The position numbers were made by a program, and so were the translations under genes. A stretch of DNA of 64,000 nucleotides. Source: Bog-473 sp035551835. Lineage in GTDB: Bacteria; Actinomycetota; Acidimicrobiia; Acidimicrobiales; RAAP-2. The stretch spans positions 1 to 64,000 of the forward strand of contig DASZMN010000092.1 in NCBI GenBank assembly GCA_035551835.1, in the 5' to 3' direction. The notes under the pieces were generated by a model. It saw only the letters and a list, made by a program, of their open reading frames with translations, was not told where the DNA came from and made no database searches. Below are positions 41,220 to 50,062 of this stretch, piece by piece; the stretch's first letter is position 1; every line of letters begins with the position of its first letter.

Positions 41220-41292
41220 TGGGCCGCCCGGGTCTCGATCCCGGCACCTTGGGATTAAAAGTCCCCTGCTCTTCCGGATGAGCTAGCGGCCC
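41220..41292 (-). tRNA. tRNA-Lys (anticodon UUU)
   Basis: The 73-nt cloverleaf folds on the minus strand: acceptor GGGCCGC/GCGGCCC with discriminator A, D arm GCTC-ATCCGGAA-GAGC, and a CTTTTAA anticodon loop giving UUU. The T stem is CCGGG/CCCGG. Two oddities are a G27-A43 mismatch and an A in place of the invariant T54 of the T loop (ATCGAGA). No CCA is encoded. It borders the decayed region. Confidence 0.88.
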
Positions 41293-41354
41293 GAGACTGC
41301 AAGTTAACTGAAACCGGCGGACGTTCGAGAACCTTGATCTCCAGCCTTGACGGC

Positions 41355-42224
41355 TCAGCCGATCGAATTGAGGCGAGGAATTGCAGGCGCCCAGATCTCC
41401 TGCAGCCAACGCGTCGGCTCCGGTCCCGTCGAGCGAACGACGATCGCGTGCACTCCCGCATCCGAGAACGCCTCGGCCTCCCGAAGGATCATGTCCGGCT
41501 CGGCGTCATCCGCGATCGTCATCAAGGCGGTCACCTCGATGGCATCGGGTTCTCGACCGACCTCGGCGCAGTGGCGGTGGAGCACCTCGACCTTGTGCCG
41601 CACCACGGCCGCATCACCGATGATGTTGCAGGCATCGGCGTACCGCGCGACCAGCCGGAGGGTCTTGCGCTCCCCACCTCCGCCGATCAACAACCGGGGC
41701 CGGGGGGTGCTGACGGGTGGAGGGGAGCAGAGGGTCTCTGCCAGCTGGTAGTGCACGCCATCGAAGGATCCGTTGTCGTCGCTCCACATTTGGAAGCAGA
41801 TCTTGATGGTCTCTTCGAGTCGTTCGTACCGCTCGCGCAGCGGGGGGAAAGAGACGCCCAAGCCTCGGTGCTCTCGCTCGTACCAGGCGGCACCCAAGCC
41901 GAGCTCGGCGCGCCCAGCGGAAAGAACGTCGAGGGTGGTCACCGTCTTGGCCAGGAGCCCCGGATGCCTGTAGGTGACCCCGCCGACGAGCATCCGAAAT
42001 CGCAGGCGCTCGGTCTTGCCGGCAGCGAAGGAGAGGGCGGAATAGCCCTCGAGCATGGGCTCTTCGGCTGGCCACATCATGTCCATCTGAAACCAATGAT
42101 CCATCACTGAGAGCGTGCGCACCCCGATGGCGTCTGCCGTCTCGGCCATCGATGCGAACGTCGCGCCGATCGCGCCGGTGCCGCCGGGCCAAAGGAACCG
42201 GGGCACGTGAAGGTCGAGTTGCAT
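41355..42224 (-). CDS. LLM-class F420-dependent oxidoreductase
   Basis: This 289-aa protein is of the bacterial luciferase-like superfamily. Motifs are SVMDHWFQMDMMWP near residue 40, LRFRMLVGGVTYRHPGLLAK, VTTLDVLSAGRAELGLGAAW near residue 93, and RLLIGGGGERKTLRLVARYA near residue 176. F420 or FMN use is known for the family, with F420 more likely in actinobacteria. It is closely similar in layout to the gene at 60045. The ATG at 42224 is the natural start. Confidence 0.87.
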   Translation of the reverse strand: MQLDLHVPRFLWPGGTGAIGATFASMAETADAIGVRTLSVMDHWFQMDMMWPAEEPMLEGYSALSFAAGKTERLRFRMLVGGVTYRHPGLLAKTVTTLDVLSAGRAELGLGAAWYEREHRGLGVSFPPLRERYERLEETIKICFQMWSDDNGSFDGVHYQLAETLCSPPPVSTPRPRLLIGGGGERKTLRLVARYADACNIIGDAAVVRHKVEVLHRHCAEVGREPDAIEVTALMTIADDAEPDMILREAEAFSDAGVHAIVVRSTGPEPTRWLQEIWAPAIPRLNSIG

Positions 42225-42269
42225 GGATCTCCTTTGGACGTCGTGCCGAGGGTATCGCGAGAGTCACCG

Positions 42270-42389
42270 CCGCCCACCCAGAGGGACGGCCGGCGCGTGC
42301 GGTTGCTGCAGATCACGACAGTGCGTGACGCCTACCTCCAACACTGCGCCTTGGCCCACTTCCCCTACGAGGTCGCCGCCCTCTCATGA
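42270..42389 (+). pseudogene. Possible C-terminal remnant of an unknown gene
   Basis: The frame ending at TGA 42387-42389 reads VRLLQITTVRDAYLQHCALA then HFPYEVAALS, a protein-like C-terminus with no plausible start (it collides with the divergent F420-type gene). Its stop overlaps the next start as ATGA, as in an operon. I read it as a truncated gene end; the function is unknown. Confidence 0.35.
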
Positions 42390-42690
42390 GCAACCCGTCC
42401 ACGGCGCCGGACGATGCTCCGCTCTCTCCGAGCCTGCAGACCCGGCGACTTCAGCTGCGAATGCTCACCCAGGAAGACCACGCACCGCTCTACAGGCTTT
42501 CCAGCGACCCCGACGTGACGTTCCAGTGGCGCTTCCGAGGCACGACACCCCAGTTATGACGGCTTCCTCAAGCAATGGTATCCGGGGATGCTGCGCCAAT
42601 CCGTCGTCAGCGCCCACGGATCACAGGAGGTGCTGGTGCTCGTCGTTGCGTACAACCGCCGCGAGCATTTCGAAAAGGTCATGCAAGGCC
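42386..42690 (+). pseudogene. Broken GNAT-type acetyltransferase
   Basis: The first frame, 57 codons, includes LQTRRLQLRMLTQEDHAPLY, SSDPDVTFQWRFRGTTP, typical of a GNAT N-terminus, then stops at 42559. The following frame continues the pattern (SYDGFLKQWYPGMLRQSVVS, EVLVLVVAYNRREHF) before losing the acetyl-CoA-binding region. One base change near 42552 and a 3' truncation account for it. No intact enzyme remains. Confidence 0.6.
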
Positions 42691-42817
42691 CAGTCGGCCA
42701 ACTGTTGGGCTCCGGCCAGACGGGTCGAGGTTCCCGCTCCGCACAAGTAGCGGCTCGCCTGGCCCGACCCGCGGCGTCCCATGCATGGCGGGTTGCCACC
42801 CCCTACGATTTCGTCGC

Positions 42818-43924
42818 ATGGAGATGTCGTGGCAAGACATCGCCGACCTGAGCGATCCCGTCGTGCGCAATCTCTGCATCACCCAGCGCTACCACGAGTT
42901 CGCGGTCGGCCTCCGTGACGCCGGGCTTGGTCAAGACGCCACGTGGTGTGCATTTGCCGTGTGGGCCTCCAAGACCGCCGGCGCCACCATTCGCGGCGAA
43001 GTCTTGCCGGCCGGCGCCAAACGGCTTCTCACGGAAAACGACGCAACCAGGACGCTGTTGCACCGCTTCAACCACGGCATCGGCGGATGGGCGGTCCGGC
43101 AGTTGTCCCAGGACCACCTCGCCCGGGCGGTCGAATCGGTGACGGCCGACGTCTCGAGGCATGTGGCCGACGGCAATCGCTTGGTGTTCGCCGAGCTGGC
43201 TCCGCTCTTCACAACCCTGCTCGACCTCGCTCACGGCTCTCCTGGGGACCAAACCGAACTGGCGAGGGCCATGGCGCCGGCGATCTCGTCGATCCCCGAG
43301 GGCGAAGGACGCCCCGGCGTTGCCACCGCGTTCGGCGCGTACGCGGAGGCGCTGCTCTCCTCGACCGAGCGTGCGACCCTCGTCCTGCAGGGCAACACGT
43401 TGGCCGTGGCGCACGAACAGCAACGGTTGCAGCCGGCCATAGCGGGAGCACTCGACGCCGCGATCAGCGACACGTTGAAGCAGATGATCGAAGGAGACGT
43501 CGTGGGACACCTCCCGGCCGCGGAAGCCCGCCGCGTGCTCGACGGGCTGACCGATGACCTGTGCAAGGTGCTCGACGAATCCTGGGACACGCTGCTCACC
43601 GAGGTGATCATGCAACTCATCACCGCGACGGAGACCTTCGACCTCCGGCGGGACGTGCCTCCCCTGGCCGAGGGCCGGTTCCCCGCCGAACTGCGCGACC
43701 TGGCGGGCAGTCCGGCAGCGGCGGCCGTCGCCCGTTGGGACCGGACCAACGGGATGGGCGTACCGTCGGGTGCCCACGATTGGGCCCGGCTCGAAGACCG
43801 GATGAACTTCGTCGTCAACCTGTTCCGGTCCCGCCAACGCGACGCTGCGCTCTTCACTCCCCCATTCTCGAGCACCCAGCTTGCTGTGCTCTCCGAAGGT
43901 CAGCTGCCCGCGGGACCGCTCTGA
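42818..43924 (+). CDS. Hypothetical protein of unknown family
   Basis: I do not recognise this 368-aa protein. It has a conserved-looking N-terminus (MEMSWQDIADLSDPVVRNLC, ITQRYHEFAVGLRDAG, DATWCAFAVWASKTAGATIR), a long mostly helical middle with few charged clusters, and a C-terminal NLFRSRQRDAALFTPPFSS. No signal peptide or membrane segment is evident. Its 3' end overlaps the MpaB/Lcp-type gene by 25 bp tail to tail. The ATG at 42818 is chosen by family-like start and composition. Confidence 0.65.
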   Translation: MEMSWQDIADLSDPVVRNLCITQRYHEFAVGLRDAGLGQDATWCAFAVWASKTAGATIRGEVLPAGAKRLLTENDATRTLLHRFNHGIGGWAVRQLSQDHLARAVESVTADVSRHVADGNRLVFAELAPLFTTLLDLAHGSPGDQTELARAMAPAISSIPEGEGRPGVATAFGAYAEALLSSTERATLVLQGNTLAVAHEQQRLQPAIAGALDAAISDTLKQMIEGDVVGHLPAAEARRVLDGLTDDLCKVLDESWDTLLTEVIMQLITATETFDLRRDVPPLAEGRFPAELRDLAGSPAAAAVARWDRTNGMGVPSGAHDWARLEDRMNFVVNLFRSRQRDAALFTPPFSSTQLAVLSEGQLPAGPL

Positions 43925-45039
43925 GAGTCGGACGACAAGTTCCAGCGCGCCGCCAGCGAGGTGGGAACCCGGAACGCAGCGCGGTTGCCGTACCGTTCTG
44001 CTTTGACGGCCAGTGACAGCATGCCGAACCCGATCCGTTCCGACAGGGTCGTGAGGAGCTGTCGGTGAAGCCGCTCGAGGGAGACCCGGCGACTGAGGTC
44101 GGCGAGAGGTCGAAAGATGACCTTCGTCCAGTCTGCGGGCGGGACGCCCAATAGGTCTGCCGTGTCGTCGCCGACGTAGTAGCGGACCGTGGACGAAGGG
44201 AGACCTCTGAGCCCGGGTGGGGCAAGGTGGGACCCCTGCTCCAGGAGCGCCGCCATGAGCTCACGGCCCGACGCGCTCGAACGGAACTGTCGACGCCGCA
44301 CGATCGGCATCAACGCCGACGTCTGCTCGCGGGTGAGGGGCAACAGGTCTGGGCGCACACCCAGATAGAAGCCGATCAGCGACCAGGCGTGCAGATAGGC
44401 GTCGGCGTCCCTTGCCGTATACGCCACACCCGTCCGGTCGAAGACTTCAAAGACGATCTCAGTGAAGGTGAGAAGGGTCTCGAGCAGGTCCTCCTGGTTT
44501 ATGGGCGTTCCCCAAGTGGCGTCCCAGGCGACGCGGTCGTCGTTCTCAATCAGCCATCTCACTGCCGCGTGCATCAGTCTCACATGCCGGACGTCCGAAT
44601 AGCCCTGCGCCCCGGGCTCGAGACCACCGGCGTCCATGACGTCGAGGTGGAACTGCGCCGTCTCGTTCAGCCGGCGTTTGGCGTCGGTCTCGAGCCGGGC
44701 CGTCAGGCCGAGGACCTGCACTCCGCGCCGACAGGCGTACGCGGATGGCAACGCCGCCGCGTAGAGAGCGGTGAACACGTGTGATCCCCAGCGGGCGAAG
44801 CACTCCTGGCCCGCTGCCACCAGATCGGGGTCGATCCACTGAGGTAGCTCGACCTTCTCTGCCAGGAATGCGGCAAACGCCGGTTCGGAGGCTTCGTGTT
44901 GTTGCACCACGAGCGTCCGGAAAGCTGCGGATGCGTCGCCCGTCCCGGCAAAGAGATCGCTCACGACCGCATCGGCTTCGGGGTCACCATGCCCGCGCAG
45001 CTCGTCGAGGAAGTCGTCGCTCCAGTCGGGAGTGCTCAT
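43900..45039 (-). CDS. MpaB/Lcp-type oxygenase (DUF2236)
   Basis: This 379-aa protein resembles heme-dependent oxygenases of the latex-clearing-protein/MpaB group. Supporting blocks are CFARWGSHVFTALYAAALPS near residue 82, YSDVRHVRLMHAAVRWLIEN near residue 148 (a His likely to bind heme), and WSLIGFYLGVRPDLLPLTRE. The polymer cleaved by Lcp proteins, rubber, is unlikely to be the universal substrate. It overlaps the upstream cyclase gene by 4 bp (ATGA), so it is coupled to a regulator. Confidence 0.75.
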   Translation of the reverse strand: MSTPDWSDDFLDELRGHGDPEADAVVSDLFAGTGDASAAFRTLVVQQHEASEPAFAAFLAEKVELPQWIDPDLVAAGQECFARWGSHVFTALYAAALPSAYACRRGVQVLGLTARLETDAKRRLNETAQFHLDVMDAGGLEPGAQGYSDVRHVRLMHAAVRWLIENDDRVAWDATWGTPINQEDLLETLLTFTEIVFEVFDRTGVAYTARDADAYLHAWSLIGFYLGVRPDLLPLTREQTSALMPIVRRRQFRSSASGRELMAALLEQGSHLAPPGLRGLPSSTVRYYVGDDTADLLGVPPADWTKVIFRPLADLSRRVSLERLHRQLLTTLSERIGFGMLSLAVKAERYGNRAAFRVPTSLAARWNLSSDSQSGPAGS

Positions 45040-47888
45040 TGCTCTTCGATCAGGTGACGCGCCCTGTCAAGGCTTCGGCTGGGACCTCCTGAGGAGACAT
45101 CCTCAATGCAGGCGGCGAGATCTTGACGAACTTGGTCCGAAGCCGGCGCGTGCCCAGCCCAACTGCTGAGCGCCCGCAGCTCCAACATCTTGGATCCTTG
45201 CTGTCGGGCCAGATTAACCGCTGTGCGGTAGTCGTCCTCTGCCTCACGTGACCCAGCCGCGGCGCGTCGGTCGCCTCGCATGCGGAGGATCTCAGCTTCG
45301 CAGAACCGTTCACCGGTCGCGTTCGACGTCTCGATGGCCGCGGTGAGAACCGCGATCGCGCGCGGGTCGTCCATCCTCTCGTCATCCGCGGTGAGCATCT
45401 GAAAGTATGGTCGCAGCAACGGACCCGGGATCTCGGGCTCGTCGATGCCTTCGCCAGCCCACCACTGGAGCGAGCGCGCCCATTGTTTCCACTGCCGCGT
45501 GCTCACTTCGTCCGCGACGTGGACTGCCTCACCCGAGAGCTTGAGCACGATCTCACGCTCACCATCGAGCTGGGCAATAATCGCCGCGGTCACCGCGGCA
45601 ACGGCCTGAGCCTGCGGCACCCGCCGTTCGGTCGTGCAGTGCAGCACATCGTTCGCAATTCTCCACGCCTCGGTCGAGCGTCCACGCAACCAACACGCCA
45701 GTGCCGTCGCAACGCGAGGGGCCGCCAACGCCATCAGCTCCACCGAGCGCATCGGCGGGAGGTCCCGCAAGCTCGCCTCCAGCGGCAGCCCGCTTGCAGC
45801 GTAGGAGGTGCGCATCTGCTCGAGACCTTCTCGGATCATTCCCTGCCAGATCCTCGTGGTCGCCTCGTAGGTCGTGATCAGCTGGAGGGCCCACGTGTCA
45901 TTCAGCTCGGTCGCTTCCTTCCGTGCTTCAGCCAGGACGGAATTGATCGTTCGATACTCGGCACTCGCCTGCCACCACGGGATGAGGATCATGTGGTTGC
46001 GGAGCAGGATCTCGCGATCTCCCAAACGGCGGGCCAACTCCTCGACACGACGTGACTCTTCAAGTGCCTCGGGTGCACTTTGGTCGACCGCGGTAAGGCA
46101 CATCACGAGCCGACTGCGGGATCGCAACTCGGTCGGCTCTCTCTCACTCTCGGGCAGTTGATCGACGAGGGCCAGCAGCGCGCGCTCATGACCAGCGGCT
46201 TCCTGAAAGCGGGCATTCTGGCGCGCAGTGTGGGCTGCTTGCCTCCACAGCGGCACGGCTTCCACAGCACGGCCTGCGGCACCCAGATGGTAGGCGGCAA
46301 TCTCGGGGCGGCCGGCGACCCGGCCCGAAGTCACCAGCATCTCGCCCACCGCAGCATGGATGCGCGCACGATCCGCCCGTAAGACCGATCGGTAGGACGC
46401 TTCGTGGAAGAGGGCGTGGCGGAACTGGAGCTCGTCCGTTCTCCCCGTGGGCTCGATGATGGCATGCTCGCGAAGCCGCTCGAGGTTGACATCGAGACTG
46501 GACACGTCAAGTCCCGCGGCCGCGATCAGGACCGGTCGATCAAAGACGCGCCCGATGATGGAGGCCGCCTGGGCAACCCGCTTGGCGTCGCCTCCAACAC
46601 GATCGAGCCGCGCCGTAATGACCTCCGACAACGTCGTCGGGAGGGTGGATCCGAGTCCCTCCGGGCCGTCTGCCACACCGCGAGCCAGCTCTTCGAGAAA
46701 GAGCGGAACGCCTTCCGACCGGGACACGAGGGCGACGCGCATCTCGCGACTCAATCGGTCCGACTCCGGAAGGTGCTCAATCAGCGCATGGGCATCGTTG
46801 CCATCGAGGCCGGTCAGAGTGAACCGCCCGTCCGGCTTGACATACTGATCGTCCTCGATCTCGGGCCGCGCGCTCATCGCCACGAGGACAGGGGTAGAGC
46901 CACGCGCAATCACATGGAGCGACTCCATGGTGCTTGGGTCCGCCCAATGCACGTCCTCGACGATCAGGAGGAGTGGACCATCACGAGAGAGACCTTCCAC
47001 CCAGTCCGCCGCTTCTCGCGGCGTCGCCGGAAGCTCGCCCATGACCTCCTCAAACGGGTGGAGCGGGCTCAATGCGCTCCGGCGGTTGCACAAGACGGTT
47101 ACCGCGGCGTGCCCACTCGCGCTGAGTTCGTTGCCGAACTCGAAAAGGAGGCGCGATTTGCCGATCCCCGGTTCACCGGACACCAAGACGAGCCGTCCGG
47201 CCCCGGCCGCAGCGGCGTCCCAGTGCCCGCGCAGCCAGGTCCACGCCTCCGGGCGCTGAACAAAACCACCGAGGCGACGGGCTTCGAGTCGGTGCCGCGC
47301 CCCGCTGCGCTGGAGCACGGCAAACGCGAGAACCGGCTCGGCGATGCCCTTCAACGCAAGAGGGCCGAGAGACTCCAACTCGAAAAACCCGGCGACCAGT
47401 TGGGACGTGTCGCCGCTAATGACGACTTGACCCGGGTTACCCGCGGCCTGCAGCCGAGCGGCCAAGTTCGGAACCTGACCCCAGACGTCGGGCAAGCGCT
47501 CCTGGCCGCCTGCAGTTACCGGGGCCACGAGCACTTCGCCGGTGTGGATGCCCGCCCGCGCACGCAGTTCACCGATGCCAAGGGTGGGTGAGAGCTCGGC
47601 ACCCAAGACCTCGATGGCCCCCACGATGTCCATGGCCGCCGACAGCGCTTCCCGACCAGCCGACTCCGTTGCCTCGGGATAGCCAAAGTATGCGATGGCG
47701 CCATCACCCTGGAACTGCGCGATCACGCCGCCGTGCGAGGTGACGATCTCGGCGACCCGGTGCTGGTAAGAGTCGAGCACCTCGTGCCAATCCTCTGGAT
47801 CGAGCGCCGATGCGAGCTCGGTCGAACCGACGAGATCGGTGAAGACGACGGTCAGCTGCCGTCGCTCGGATGCGCGCGGCGACGTCAC
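45036..47888 (-). CDS. Class III adenylate/guanylate cyclase fused to AAA ATPase and TPR-like domain
   Basis: This 950-aa protein starts with a class III cyclase at residues 1-185: VVFTDLVGSTELASALD (first metal Asp), IAQFQGDGAIAYFGYP (second metal Asp) and VPNLAARLQAAGNPGQVVIS (conserved Asn and Arg). An AAA-type ATPase follows, with Walker A SGEPGIGKSRLLFEFG near residue 240 and LLLIVEDVHWADPSTMESL. The C-terminal half is helical, TPR-like. Such proteins link cyclic-nucleotide output to an ATP-driven sensor, in the style of LAL/STAND regulators. The GTG at 47888 was picked since the upstream frame lacks a better start. The substrate (ATP or GTP) was not assigned. Confidence 0.85.
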   Translation of the reverse strand: MTSPRASERRQLTVVFTDLVGSTELASALDPEDWHEVLDSYQHRVAEIVTSHGGVIAQFQGDGAIAYFGYPEATESAGREALSAAMDIVGAIEVLGAELSPTLGIGELRARAGIHTGEVLVAPVTAGGQERLPDVWGQVPNLAARLQAAGNPGQVVISGDTSQLVAGFFELESLGPLALKGIAEPVLAFAVLQRSGARHRLEARRLGGFVQRPEAWTWLRGHWDAAAAGAGRLVLVSGEPGIGKSRLLFEFGNELSASGHAAVTVLCNRRSALSPLHPFEEVMGELPATPREAADWVEGLSRDGPLLLIVEDVHWADPSTMESLHVIARGSTPVLVAMSARPEIEDDQYVKPDGRFTLTGLDGNDAHALIEHLPESDRLSREMRVALVSRSEGVPLFLEELARGVADGPEGLGSTLPTTLSEVITARLDRVGGDAKRVAQAASIIGRVFDRPVLIAAAGLDVSSLDVNLERLREHAIIEPTGRTDELQFRHALFHEASYRSVLRADRARIHAAVGEMLVTSGRVAGRPEIAAYHLGAAGRAVEAVPLWRQAAHTARQNARFQEAAGHERALLALVDQLPESEREPTELRSRSRLVMCLTAVDQSAPEALEESRRVEELARRLGDREILLRNHMILIPWWQASAEYRTINSVLAEARKEATELNDTWALQLITTYEATTRIWQGMIREGLEQMRTSYAASGLPLEASLRDLPPMRSVELMALAAPRVATALACWLRGRSTEAWRIANDVLHCTTERRVPQAQAVAAVTAAIIAQLDGEREIVLKLSGEAVHVADEVSTRQWKQWARSLQWWAGEGIDEPEIPGPLLRPYFQMLTADDERMDDPRAIAVLTAAIETSNATGERFCEAEILRMRGDRRAAAGSREAEDDYRTAVNLARQQGSKMLELRALSSWAGHAPASDQVRQDLAACIEDVSSGGPSRSLDRARHLIEEQ

Positions 47889-48076
47889 GGTACAAACGCC
47901 TTCGCGGAACGCGAAGAGCCGCCTGGCCCCCGAAGGCTTCGTCGCACGTCTGCAATCTACGTCTGCCCAGGCCGGAGCGATAGTGCCGACGCGCGTCTGA
48001 TGCGTACCAAAAGCACTGTCGTTGGCCTCAGACGCCGGTCCCTCCCACGATGGAGCGACGTCCCTAGGCTGTCGCC

Positions 48077-48841
48077 ATGAAGGCCAGAGCGCGCAGACGA
48101 CTCGCGGGCCTGCTTCTCGTGGCCTCGGCCTCGCTCGCTGCCCCCCTGCTGTTCGGCCTTGCCGCGACCGACGCTGGCGCAGCCACGACCACCTCCACCG
48201 TGCCGGCCACGACCACGACGTCCACTGCGCCGGCCACGACGACGACCACAACTGCGCCGGCCACGACGACGAGCGCACCCGTCACGACGACCACGCGGTC
48301 GCATCAAACAACGACGTCAACCACTCATCCGACAACGACGACGACGACGGCCCATTCGACCTCGAGCTCCTCGCCCTGGGGATGGGTGCTTCTGGGCGTT
48401 GTGATCCTTCTCGCCGTTCTGCTCGTTGTCCTCCTGATCGCCCGAACGAGACGACAGGGGCGGGAGGCGAACTGGCAGCGACTCACGACGCCCGCCGTGG
48501 CGGCGGCCGAGCTCGCACGCGACCTGGTCCTATCGCAGACCGAGACAGACGACCCGCAGCGGAGGGCGAGCGTCACGGTCCAGGTCGACCAGGCGGTCGC
48601 GGGACTTGAGCGCGCCGCGGCATCTGCGCCAGACGAGGCACAGGCCGCCATGTGCACCCGATGCGCAGAGAGCCTTCGGGGACTGGCGTTTGCCGTCGAG
48701 GCAGATCACCTGATGCGCTCAGGAGGGCGACATCCAACGGGTGAGCAGCTGGCGACTGCTGACAGCGCTCGACGCAATCGCACGGCCGAGCTCGCGGCAT
48801 CCCTTCGGGACCTGAAGGCCACGCTGACGTCGACGAAGTAG
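48077..48841 (+). CDS. Thr-rich secreted/membrane protein
   Basis: This 254-aa protein has a signal peptide of about 36 residues (RRLAGLLLVASASLAAPLLF), a Thr/Ser/Pro stalk from 37 to about 100 with TTTTTTAPATTT-like runs, one transmembrane helix (WVLLGVVILLAVLLVVLLIA), and a cytosolic helical domain of about 115 residues. Such stalks are often O-glycosylated in actinobacteria. The cytosolic domain is not recognised. The start ATG at 48077 lies close to the divergent cyclase gene. Confidence 0.78.
   Translation: MKARARRRLAGLLLVASASLAAPLLFGLAATDAGAATTTSTVPATTTTSTAPATTTTTTAPATTTSAPVTTTTRSHQTTTSTTHPTTTTTTAHSTSSSSPWGWVLLGVVILLAVLLVVLLIARTRRQGREANWQRLTTPAVAAAELARDLVLSQTETDDPQRRASVTVQVDQAVAGLERAAASAPDEAQAAMCTRCAESLRGLAFAVEADHLMRSGGRHPTGEQLATADSARRNRTAELAASLRDLKATLTSTK
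48178..48365. repeat. Thr-codon-rich low-complexity repeats
   Basis: Repeated ACGACC/ACGACG and GCGCCGGCCACG units encode the Thr/Ala/Pro stalk of the membrane protein. The stretch is in frame throughout. Confidence 0.75.
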
Positions 48842-48916
48842 GGGAGCGGAGCGGACGGTCCACCCTGCCGAGCGGAATATCGACAGGGTCACGATGCCGT
48901 GGTTGAGTGTGACGCC

Positions 48917-49843
48917 ATGAGAACTTCGAGGCGGGTCGAAGGGGCTGGACTCTCCTTGTTCGTGTCCGAAGCGGGTGAACAGGGACGCCCCACGATCCTT
49001 TTGGTCCACGGGTTTCCCGACACAAGTGCCGTATGGGACCCAATTGTCGAACGACTCGCGGCAGCGTTCCATGTCGTGAGATACGACGTCCGGGGTGCCG
49101 GCCAGTCGGACAACCCAGAAGATCGAACCGGCTTCGCGCTCCCGCTGCTCGTCGACGACATGGCCGCTGTCGCCCAGGCGGCAAGTCCCGACGCACCGGT
49201 CCACTTGGTCGGCCACGATTGGGGATCGGTCCAGGGATGGGAGGCCGTGACAACCAATGCCATGGCGGACCGGTTTTCGAGCTTCACGTCGATCTCCGGA
49301 CCACCTCTCGACCACGCCGGACTGTGGGCTCGTCGGAATCGCACGCTGCGAACCTCTGACCTCTTGAGGTCGCTTCGACAGGCCCTGCACTCGTGGTACA
49401 TCGCCTTTTTCCACTTGCCGTTGATACCCGAGCTCATGGTGAGGAGCAGTCGGGCCACCAGCCGGTGGGCAAGGGTGCTGCATCGCCTCGAACGCGCGCC
49501 GACGGACCTGCGCTGGCCCGCTCCGACCTTCGGAGCCGATTTTGCTCACGGAGTCGAGCTCTATCGCGCCAACGTGCGAAGCCGCATGCTCCATCCTGAG
49601 TCGCGGCATACGGACGTCCCGGTGCAGCTGGTCATACCCTTGAAGGACCGATACGTGACTCCTGCGCTGCTGGACGGGCTCGAAGAATGGAGTTCACTCG
49701 TGTGGCGCCGTCACGTCGACGCCGGACACTGGGTCATCCGGACCCATCCCGACGTCATCGCCACCGCGATCCGGGAAATCGTGGCCTACGTGGACCAGGG
49801 CACTGCGTCGTCGATCATCCGAGCCGACGCTGCCGCTCGCTGA
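48917..49843 (+). CDS. EphD-like alpha/beta hydrolase
   Basis: This 308-aa hydrolase has the block ILLVHGFPDTSAVWDPIVER near residue 27, the nucleophile Asp elbow HLVGHDWGSVQGWEAV near residue 95, and a late catalytic His in RHVDAGHWVIRTHPDVI near residue 278. The GHDWG elbow marks an epoxide-hydrolase/dehalogenase-like branch. Mycobacterial EphD joins such a domain to a short-chain dehydrogenase, but no such fusion is seen here. The substrate is not predictable. Confidence 0.82.
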   Translation: MRTSRRVEGAGLSLFVSEAGEQGRPTILLVHGFPDTSAVWDPIVERLAAAFHVVRYDVRGAGQSDNPEDRTGFALPLLVDDMAAVAQAASPDAPVHLVGHDWGSVQGWEAVTTNAMADRFSSFTSISGPPLDHAGLWARRNRTLRTSDLLRSLRQALHSWYIAFFHLPLIPELMVRSSRATSRWARVLHRLERAPTDLRWPAPTFGADFAHGVELYRANVRSRMLHPESRHTDVPVQLVIPLKDRYVTPALLDGLEEWSSLVWRRHVDAGHWVIRTHPDVIATAIREIVAYVDQGTASSIIRADAAAR

Positions 49844-50062
49844 GGAGCGACCCTACTCGGCCAACAGGTGTCTGCCGGTGTGCGTGGCCCGTCCGCGTCG
49901 GAACCCGTGCTCCTCGATCGTGGTCGTTGTCACGAATCGCCAGGTCATCCCGCCCTGAGTGACACCAGAGTCGCACGACGTCCGGGGTGGAACCTCCGCG
50001 GGATCGCTGAGGTCAGCACCACACGCTGGCTCGAGGGGACGGGCGCGCTACCGTACGCTCAC

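Noticed and set aside
47889..48278. Extending the cyclase gene start to 48278
   Set aside because: The added codons are Trp/Ser/Arg repeats that oppose the Thr-rich gene; the cyclase motif starts right after GTG 47888.
48178..48365. CRISPR or VNTR in non-coding DNA
   Set aside because: The repeats are in frame and code for a Thr-rich stalk following a signal peptide.
49844..50062. A short open frame upstream of the NarL-type regulator
   Set aside because: It has no start with a ribosome binding site and no protein-like content; the region is treated as promoter DNA.
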